A DNA stretch of 57,861 nucleotides, from NCBI RefSeq assembly GCF_002154695.1, contig NZ_MTAV01000158.1:1-57861 (forward strand), read 5' to 3'. A program made the position numbers and the translations under genes. The DNA comes from Nostoc sp. T09. Lineage in GTDB: Bacteria > Cyanobacteriota > Cyanobacteriia > Cyanobacteriales > Nostocaceae. The notes under the pieces were generated by a model. It saw only the letters and a program-made list of their open reading frames with translations, was not told the DNA's origin and searched no databases. Of this stretch, positions 52,443 to 57,861 are shown in pieces (position 1 is the first letter of the stretch; the number at the start of each line of letters is the position of its first letter).

Positions 52443-52676
52443 ATGCCACAAAAAAATGCTGCCCAACTTTTTAAAGCTGTAAAACAAGACCAAGCATTAA
52501 AGGAAAGACTCAAAGCCACAGCCAACCCAGACGCCTTTATCCAAATTGCTAAAGAGCGTGGCTATGAATTCACAGTTGAAGAACTGGAGAGTGAAATCGA
52601 CAAATTATCTGAAGAAGATTTAGCCTCTATTGTCAATCCAGGATGGGGCCCTAGACGGCACATTCATCCTAGATAA
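52443..52676 (+). CDS. orphan Nif11-type leader peptide with GPRRHIHPR tail
   Basis: A 77-residue protein preceded by CAGGAG. Residues 1-60 are a Nif11-like domain (FKAVKQDQALKERLKATANPDAFIQIAKERGYEFTVEELE). The last 17 residues, SIVNPGWGPRRHIHPR and the residue before, replace the double-glycine core. There is no Cys, so it cannot be a lanthipeptide. Such small Nif11 proteins are common in Nostocales. No modifying enzyme is adjacent. It differs in leader sequence from the five precursors at 8-10 kb and so belongs to a separate subfamily. Confidence 0.85.
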   Translation: MPQKNAAQLFKAVKQDQALKERLKATANPDAFIQIAKERGYEFTVEELESEIDKLSEEDLASIVNPGWGPRRHIHPR

Positions 52677-52761
52677 TTCTCGCTCTAGGCAATTGAAAGT
52701 ATAAACAAATTTGATTGCTTTTGCGTATTTATTAACACTCTTGAATCTTCTGAATAGCCCT

Positions 52762-52965
52762 TTATGCATGAATAAAAACTTCCCGCTCTGGGTCATCTAA
52801 TGCTTGCTTAAGGGCATTCAGAGCTTCATGGTTACCCAAATTACCAAGGGCGATCGCTGCTTGTTTTCTCACATTTGAATACTTATCTACTAACGCTTGA
52901 ATGAGTGCGGGCAAAAACTCTGCATCAGGTATTTTGAGCAATACTTGAGGTAGCTTGCTTGTGCC
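52762..52965 (-). pseudogene. HEAT-repeat protein fragment
   Basis: The minus strand reads LPQVLLKIPDAEFLPALIQALV, DKYSNVRKQAAIALGNLGN and HEALNALKQALDDPEREVFIHA, then stops. These are two PBS-lyase-type HEAT repeats, the C-terminal end of a longer protein. No start codon or upstream part remains. Confidence 0.65.
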
Positions 52966-53093
52966 ATATTGTTACATTAATAGCATCAACAAAATTCTTG
53001 TAGTCAAAGTCTGCCTAACAATTTGCTTGGAGGCGACTGCTGAGAGCCGCTGGTGTTGTTGCCAATGTTATGTGCAGTCGCTCAAGCCACCGT

Positions 53094-53343
53094 TATAGAA
53101 CCCATTTGGGATCTTGGAAGAACGGGTAAAATGAGAAATAAATGCCCTTGGTAAAACGGGGTTTGTCCCGGTTGCAACTCGCTCTTGTGATTGAACGTTC
53201 AAATGCTTGGATGGAACGATGTAAGAGTTTGGTCAAGAACTTTGAGCGAACATTGCCTCATGCGACTGCCAAGCTCAATCTATGTTTTATCAGACTCATG
53301 CTTAAGCGGTTAGCTCAGGCATAGATATCAAATGGGTTCTATA
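53094..53343 (+). mobile_element. internally deleted IS5-type element with 15-bp terminal inverted repeats
   Basis: TATAGAACCCATTTG at 53094-53108 is the exact reverse complement of 53329-53343, and similarity extends to 21 bp. The 250-bp element contains only the last 60 codons of a transposase. It is thus an IS that has lost most of its length, resembling a MITE. A further copy of the right end lies at 54064-54084. Confidence 0.8.
53142..53324 (+). pseudogene. transposase C-terminal fragment
   Basis: Sixty codons, including VIERSNAWMERCKSLVKNFER, then TLPHATAKLNLCFIRLMLKRLA. The pattern (ER-x-x-AW, C-x-x-L-V-x-x-F-E-R) is that of IS5-group DDE transposases around the final Glu. The N-terminal and central catalytic parts are absent. 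It ends just inside the right inverted repeat. Confidence 0.75.
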
Positions 53344-53514
53344 TATCCTTGGACTCCATAAACCTGTCAGTTCATAGATAAGGGCACTCTACTGCCGAGG
53401 CAAGGTCGGATCAAGTTATCTGGAAACTTCTCAACGTCTCCCCTCTATCAGGTTTCTGCGATGCGATCTGCTTTGCAGCAACGCTTCGTGATCGCTTTCA
53501 GCCCCTACTCATCC

Positions 53515-53646
53515 CTACTCAATCTTCCAATTAGGCGTATAACCAGAAGTAACTTGGCTATACATTTGCAAGACCGATGCAGAAATACGTCCTGAGAGTT
53601 TTGCGATCGCCCATAGCGCTCTTGTAAAATCATTTTCAATTGTTGA
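53515..53646 (-). pseudogene. C-terminal fragment of an unidentified gene
   Basis: The minus strand reads FSTIENDFTRALWAIAKLSG, then RISASVLQMYSQVTSGYTPNWKIE and a stop. The sequence looks protein-like and contains a HIP1 site in frame, but I do not recognise the family. It has no start and is closed upstream by a stop about 40 bases further. Confidence 0.4.
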
Positions 53647-53668
53647 GAATTCGCCCAGGAAAAAGTTT

Positions 53669-54013
53669 ATGGCAGATATGTCCGGTCAAGACCCCTCGGA
53701 AATCACAATGGCAACGGTTGATGAAGAACGAAAAGGCGCAACTTTCAGCGGTACGGTCATCCTTGGTATAGATCCTGAGGGTGGGGAAGTCGTTTTCTTT
53801 AGAGACTTTTTAATTGAAGATTATAAAGGCGAACTTACCGCTTATCTGGCAACAGATGGCGATATAACGAAAAGCATTGATTTAGGCGAACTCGATCATA
53901 AAAGCCCCAGTTTTAGGCTGCCAATTCCGCTGGGAACGGATACATTACCCTACAATACAGTCGTGTTGAGCGACAAAAAAAGCAAGAAAAAAATCCTGAC
54001 GATCAATCTATAA
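53669..54013 (+). CDS. DM13-like domain protein
   Basis: A 114-residue beta-rich protein. The pattern FFRDFLIEDYKGELTAYLATDGD...IDLGELDHKSPSFRLPIPLGTDTLPYNTVVLSDKKSKKKILTINL resembles the DM13 domain, a small beta-sandwich linked to electron transfer or adhesion. The conserved Cys of many DM13 proteins is absent and there is no signal peptide. It sits between IS remnants. Moderate confidence in the fold; function unknown. Confidence 0.55.
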   Translation: MADMSGQDPSEITMATVDEERKGATFSGTVILGIDPEGGEVVFFRDFLIEDYKGELTAYLATDGDITKSIDLGELDHKSPSFRLPIPLGTDTLPYNTVVLSDKKSKKKILTINL

Positions 54014-54063
54014 AATTTGTAACTTAGCTCGTAGTTCAGCCAAATTCGATTGCCCTTCTGTAT

Positions 54064-54084
54064 AGATCTCAAATGGGTTCTATA
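54064..54084. repeat. solitary copy of the IS right-end inverted repeat
   Basis: The 15 bases CAAATGGGTTCTATA at 54070-54084 are identical to 53329-53343, and the match extends left through AGATCT. It is a second right end with no matching left end nearby, probably from another element copy or a composite. Confidence 0.75.
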
Positions 54085-54190
54085 AAGTAAGCGTAGAGTC
54101 CATTACTACCAACCGTCAATCTTGGCAAAGTGATGAGTATTTTAATTAGCCAGATTTTAAGTTCCCAATCTCTATGAGTGATTTCAGAAA

Positions 54191-55768
54191 TCAAATCGGA
54201 TTGCTATCTGTGACGAAATTGGCATCATCAAAGTAGTAACGCCCCTGAGCTTGAAATATGCGTTCTAGGAGTTCGGGAATACTCTGAGCAATGATTACGG
54301 GATCTTGAAGCGGTTCGCGAGCTAAAGTCGGCCTACCCACAAAAATCAAACATTCGTTCTTGTGAGGTTTATAAACGTAGGCAATACAACGCCCATCTTC
54401 AAGATCGATGAGGTGAGTTGCATCATCGCGGAAAGAAATGGGGTTAGAGATTGTGCAGTCTTTTCTATCAATATACTTGGGAATCTGCCAAGAATGACCG
54501 CTATCAGCGTAAAGTGTGGCTCCATCAAAACGCTCTAGCATTTGAATGTGTTCTTTGGGAACTACACCTGTTGAACTGAAATACAATTCCGACCTATTAA
54601 CTGGCGGTTGTGTGAGATGCTGTTGTTGAATATTATCGAGTAACTGTGCAAAGCGATCGCTGCGCTCGCGCAATATCCAACCAATTTCGGGTTGTAAAGT
54701 TTGCTGCTCGGAATCTTGATGCACACCAATAAAACCAGCAAGTAGTTCTAAAGAATACTCTTTTTCATCTGGCGTTATCAGCTCAAATGGAGCTTGCGAA
54801 ATTCCCAAAGGTAACCTTTCAGCAGAAATGCCACGAATAACTTGCTCAAACCATGCTTCGGATGATGACGCATTCGGAAGTTCACAGCGATCGATTTCTA
54901 GAATCCAATTTCGTACCGAAGCAGCTTTAGTCAATGAAGATAAATCCCTCAAATAAGGGAACAAATCAGTTAACCAACCAGTAATTAACTCAGCACCATA
55001 AACAGGTTTAGGTTTGTAGATGCAGCGCCAAAACTCTAGGGATGGTTTACCAGAAGCTGTTTCCACAAACTCGCGACAAATCGGCAATAAGCGAGCAGTC
55101 CACCATTCCAAGTCATACTCAGCCATGATTTGCACGCGATCGCAAATACTTTGCCAATCTTCGACAGTACCCAACAGTGTAATCTCCGGGATACCGCAAA
55201 CGCAGGACACCGCGTAGTCAAAATACTGTTGGAAAGCATTCATCATCACCACATGACTGGCTGTCTGGGTGATGGGTGTTGTAGTACTGAAGTTACACTC
55301 TAGCAATCGATATAGATCGGCTCCTACACGATCGCGGATCTGCAATACCCATTTTTGCACTGTCTCACTCCAGTACTGGGGTTGGCTATCAATTTGCAGA
55401 GTCCCAACTATGAGTTTTTCTTTCCCTTGGTGAGGAACCAAGCGCGAACGCAAAGTTTCTGCATGATTGTTGATATGTTGAGCAAATCCTTGCGCTAAAG
55501 TTATCCAAATAATGTCAGGTGTTAACAATAACGGACGATGTTCACTAAAAGCAGCATGAACAGCAAGCGCTAGCGGATGAATACCTTGGTCTGGAATTAC
55601 TTCAAATGTATCATTGTGACTGAATGCCAGGAGTTGTTTACCTAATTGCTTCTCTAACTGAAATTTGGCATTTGTAGTAGGTAATCGCTCCTGAGCGCTT
55701 TTCACATCGTCTACACCAAAGCGAATTTTACCCACAGTTTGTTCTAAGATAGGTGCCAGTACTGACAT
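54191..55768 (-). CDS. DUF4419 domain protein
   Basis: A 525-residue protein. The diagnostic block is HPLALAVHAAFSEHRPLLLTPDIIWITLAQGFAQHINNHAE at about residues 64-104, followed by a W-rich middle (EYDLEWWTARLLPICREF) and a beta-rich C-terminus. The DUF4419 family has no established function and is found in bacteria and fungi. The C-terminal part (EHIQMLERFDGATLYADSGHSWQIPKYIDRKDC) has no assigned domain. Monocistronic. Confidence 0.88.
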   Translation of the reverse strand: MSVLAPILEQTVGKIRFGVDDVKSAQERLPTTNAKFQLEKQLGKQLLAFSHNDTFEVIPDQGIHPLALAVHAAFSEHRPLLLTPDIIWITLAQGFAQHINNHAETLRSRLVPHQGKEKLIVGTLQIDSQPQYWSETVQKWVLQIRDRVGADLYRLLECNFSTTTPITQTASHVVMMNAFQQYFDYAVSCVCGIPEITLLGTVEDWQSICDRVQIMAEYDLEWWTARLLPICREFVETASGKPSLEFWRCIYKPKPVYGAELITGWLTDLFPYLRDLSSLTKAASVRNWILEIDRCELPNASSSEAWFEQVIRGISAERLPLGISQAPFELITPDEKEYSLELLAGFIGVHQDSEQQTLQPEIGWILRERSDRFAQLLDNIQQQHLTQPPVNRSELYFSSTGVVPKEHIQMLERFDGATLYADSGHSWQIPKYIDRKDCTISNPISFRDDATHLIDLEDGRCIAYVYKPHKNECLIFVGRPTLAREPLQDPVIIAQSIPELLERIFQAQGRYYFDDANFVTDSNPI

Positions 55769-55900
55769 GAGCTAGCTCTACTTGTATTTTTATACAGAGA
55801 AATTGTTTCAATTTTAAAGCACTTGATAGCAAACTCTAGTATCCGTAGGGCGGGCACTGCCAACTCGTTCGGGGGTTTCAAAAAAGCGATTCATGAATGC

Positions 55901-56743
55901 TTATCCATAGATAAATGAGTAGTCGTGCCAGTCGCAGACAGGATGATAGCCAATCTTCTGGTAGATGTAATTAGAAGTAGGATTTGCCAAATCCGTAAAC
56001 AAAAAACAGCGATCGCATCCATAATCTAAAAGTTTTTGGCTCAAAGCTGCAACACAGGCAGTGGCATATCCTTTGCCACGATACTCTGGTGGTGTATAGA
56101 CTGGGCCAATCCGCGCTGCCGCAGGTAAAGATTTACTACCACTAGCCCATGAAACAGGGATACCATCTGACCACAGATGAATACTCTGCTGCTTCAGTCC
56201 ACTGTTGACTGCCTGTTCTACATCTAGAGAAATTACCTCACCAATTTCAGCGCTAAAATTTGTAAACCACTCTACTAGCAAAGGGCGATCGCTTTCGGTA
56301 GCAAGTCTGAGATTACCACTGACAGTCGCAACAGGTTCTACTTGGGTTAACTGGTGAATTTTCAACTCCATGACCCGTCGATAAGACTGTCCAGTCAATG
56401 TTTGCCATGACTGCAAAAACGTTTCTACCTCTGCAACCAGTCCACTTACTCCAGGGAGTTGCGGTGAATAGTCTTGTAAATCTTGAGCAATCAGTGTTAA
56501 AGCATTCAAATCTTGTGTTTTGGACAGCACCAGCTTGTGTGGCGGAGTGCGGATAGCAGCAGCCAGAATCTTGCCTTTTGTTTGCGCGATCGCTAAGTAA
56601 GGAGGATCAGGATAACGATCTGGGTAATGCAACAGGGTATGTGAGAGACCAAGCAACAAATTATGCTCTGCCTCATACTGGAGTAAGTAATCTTGAGCGT
56701 TATGCCAGAATTCCTGAATATTATTAAATCGGCGTAATTGCAT
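55901..56743 (-). CDS. GNAT family N-acetyltransferase
   Basis: A 280-residue protein. The N-terminal half (1-130) is a degenerate GNAT-like or unknown domain; the C-terminal half is a clear GNAT fold. The acetyl-CoA motif is VYTPPEYRGKGYATACVAAL (about 213-232), followed by LFTDLANPTSNYIYQKIGYHPVCD. Double-length GNATs of this type are common in cyanobacteria and Firmicutes. Substrate unknown. Confidence 0.9.
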   Translation of the reverse strand: MQLRRFNNIQEFWHNAQDYLLQYEAEHNLLLGLSHTLLHYPDRYPDPPYLAIAQTKGKILAAAIRTPPHKLVLSKTQDLNALTLIAQDLQDYSPQLPGVSGLVAEVETFLQSWQTLTGQSYRRVMELKIHQLTQVEPVATVSGNLRLATESDRPLLVEWFTNFSAEIGEVISLDVEQAVNSGLKQQSIHLWSDGIPVSWASGSKSLPAAARIGPVYTPPEYRGKGYATACVAALSQKLLDYGCDRCFLFTDLANPTSNYIYQKIGYHPVCDWHDYSFIYG

Positions 56744-56845
56744 TACCGTAGTAGGCTAGAAACCGCTATACCCAGTTTACTCAAAACATTGAAGTCGTTG
56801 GGTTATCTACTTTAGATATGTCTAAGTAATGGATTAAACCAGAAA

Positions 56846-56964
56846 TCAGAATTCAGAATTCAGAATGCAATCAGTGGGGGACTTAAACCCATTTATTCAT
56901 TTGCCAGTCGCACAGAATTCAATTGGAGAATTCTGACTCCTGACTCCTGAATTCTTTATTGTTA
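56846..56964. repeat. GAATTCA/GACTCCT short tandem repeats
   Basis: AATCAGAATTCAGAATTCAG, then GAGAATTCTGACTCCTGACTC and CTGAATTC. The two ends are roughly inverted. It is the heptamer-type repeat of Nostocales and lies between the GNAT gene and the membrane protein gene. Confidence 0.65.
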
Positions 56965-57032
56965 AACTTGACCTTTGAGGGAATTATATTTGCCGAGCAA
57001 TTTCTGGAAATACAAAGACATTCCACGCTTAT

Positions 57033-57410
57033 CTATGTACTAGATACCTCTTTGCGCGGCGTCAGGAAGGCAAGGACAATTGCCACCAATAACAATGCTG
57101 GAACATCACCGAAGAGATGTCCACGTTCAACAGGATCAATTACTGCTTGTACTGCCATAATTAGCCCGTGGACTGTACTTGACCAAACTGTAAACCAGAT
57201 TAAACTGAGGTTAGCTTCTGGTTGTCGAGAAGCCAAAAGCAAAAAGACACCAAGCGTCGCATAAACACCAATGATCATTTGTTCATATTCGTACTGACCC
57301 GGTTGCCATAACCAGCCTGATGCCCAAATCTTCATCAGCGGATAGATAAGTAGAAAGGCAATTCCGACAATAATCAGAGCGATTTGTAAGTAACGATGAC
57401 GCTCATCCAT
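57033..57410 (-). CDS. DUF6632-like small membrane protein
   Basis: A 125-residue protein with four predicted membrane helices (about 8-30, 43-60, 68-90, 100-118). Its strings YEQMIIGVYATLGVFLLLASRQP and VHGLIMAVQAVIDPVERGHLFGDVPALLLVA resemble the DUF6632 family of unknown function. The ATG at 57410 starts MDERHRYLQIAL, as in relatives. Conserved His and Asp residues sit in the third loop. No operon partner. Confidence 0.75.
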   Translation of the reverse strand: MDERHRYLQIALIIVGIAFLLIYPLMKIWASGWLWQPGQYEYEQMIIGVYATLGVFLLLASRQPEANLSLIWFTVWSSTVHGLIMAVQAVIDPVERGHLFGDVPALLLVAIVLAFLTPRKEVSST

Positions 57411-57766
57411 TGCTCTAACCTCTGCTATTTTATGGTGTAGTTTCTCTCAAAAAACTATATATTTTCTAATAATATCCCCACTAGTGACACTTCAGTTTTG
57501 GAGTGTTAGAAATTTTAATGCTTTATTCACTGCTTTAACAAAGAACTCTAGTTTTATTAGGCAATAAATGCGATCGCCTTTTGTCGCGATCGCCTGTGTA
57601 TTTCTCTGCTTAGATTTTGAAGCAATACAGTTCAGTGAAGACGAATTCTAAAGGCACAGTATACATAATTTTATCGGTGCCGTGCCCCTAAGACTATTGC
57701 ATCTCAGCCTAACTGAACCTGATTGGATTTTGAAGCGCGTTGTTACTCCCCATCAAAAAGTTCATT
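57411..57766. other. intergenic region with paired HIP1 sites
   Basis: No gene was found. Two GCGATCGC octamers lie within about 25 bp near 57570-57592. The rest is AT-rich until the tandem repeat. Confidence 0.5.
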
Positions 57767-57861
57767 TATGCCATTGCATCGGTCTGTTATGCCATTGCAT
57801 TGGTCTGTTATGCCATTGCATCGGTCTGTTATGCCATTGCATCGGTCTGTTATGCCATTGC
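57767..57861. repeat. 21-bp tandem repeat running off the window
   Basis: Four full units and an 11-base partial unit of TATGCCATTGCATCGGTCTG plus T (57767-57787, 57788-57808, 57809-57829, 57830-57850, 57851-57861). Only unit 2 differs, by one base. The unit length keeps frame, and one frame reads MPLHRSV repeatedly, but no upstream coding region supports it. Confidence 0.95.

Larger units (their letters stand above)
52677..53668. other. decayed region rich in gene and IS remnants
   Basis: No intact gene is present in these roughly 990 bp. It holds a HEAT-repeat fragment (52762-52965, minus), a deleted insertion element (53094-53343) and a C-terminal fragment of an unidentified gene (53515-53646, minus). 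Confidence 0.65.

Noticed and set aside
57767-57861. CRISPR array
   Set aside because: The repeats are directly adjacent with no spacers, so it is a simple tandem repeat.

Overview
The window comes from a filamentous, probably heterocyst-forming (Nostocales-type) cyanobacterium. This is inferred from the many HIP1 octamers (GCGATCGC), the heptamer-like intergenic repeats (TCATTTG/TCATTGG, GAATTCA, TGCCTTC types), small nested palindromic repeats, and the gene families present: multi-PAS hybrid kinases, AAA-like/CHASE2 proteins, DUF928 and Nif11-type leader peptides. No rRNA, tRNA or true CRISPR array was seen.

Layout. 1-5.6 kb: a DUF928 protein and two AAA-like ATPases, one fused to a CHASE2 sensor and one to an N-terminal helical domain, all on the minus strand. 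5.7-16.9 kb: an RTX calcium-binding protein, then a class II lanthipeptide locus. The locus has five Nif11-type precursors with near-identical leaders and unrelated Ser/Thr/Cys cores, one ProcM-like LanM with the Cys + Cys-Cys-Gly zinc-ligand pattern, a short HlyD-like membrane protein and a C39 peptidase-ABC exporter, with a small HEAT-like gene converging on the exporter. The RTX gene and the first precursor share an exact 31-bp upstream element. 17.2-25 kb: two hybrid histidine kinases, a lone receiver and a VOC-fold protein. 25.2-33.7 kb: a fatty-acyl locus with no PKS or NRPS: COQ4-like protein, fatty acyl-AMP ligase, desaturase, acyl carrier protein, CFA-type methyltransferase, lipocalin-like protein, alpha/beta hydrolase and FMO-type monooxygenase. 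34-36.3 kb: a large REC/DNA-binding/Hpt/REC/REC/GGDEF regulator.

36.4-39.9 kb: a methyltransferase remnant, a DUF1772 pseudogene carrying two in-frame TAG codons, and an ECF41 sigma-factor locus (carboxymuconolactone decarboxylase, membrane protein, SigJ/ECF41, isoprenylcysteine-methyltransferase-like protein) with a clear ECF41-type promoter before the first gene. 39.9-50 kb: a transposase remnant, HNH and CoiA/GIY-YIG-like nucleases, an SDR, a GC-rich acetyltransferase, a PAS kinase, a FAS1 protein, and a short gnd-zwf pair for the oxidative pentose phosphate pathway.

50-57.9 kb: a GC-rich phytanoyl-CoA dioxygenase-like gene, a decayed zone (TPR fragment, HEAT fragment, an internally deleted IS with 15-bp inverted ends, other remnants), an orphan Nif11 peptide, a DM13-like protein, DUF4419, a GNAT, a DUF6632-like membrane protein, and a 21-bp tandem repeat that runs off the window end.

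The two systems most worth attention are the five-precursor lanthipeptide locus with its RTX partner and the PKS-less fatty-acyl tailoring locus flanked by two-component genes.
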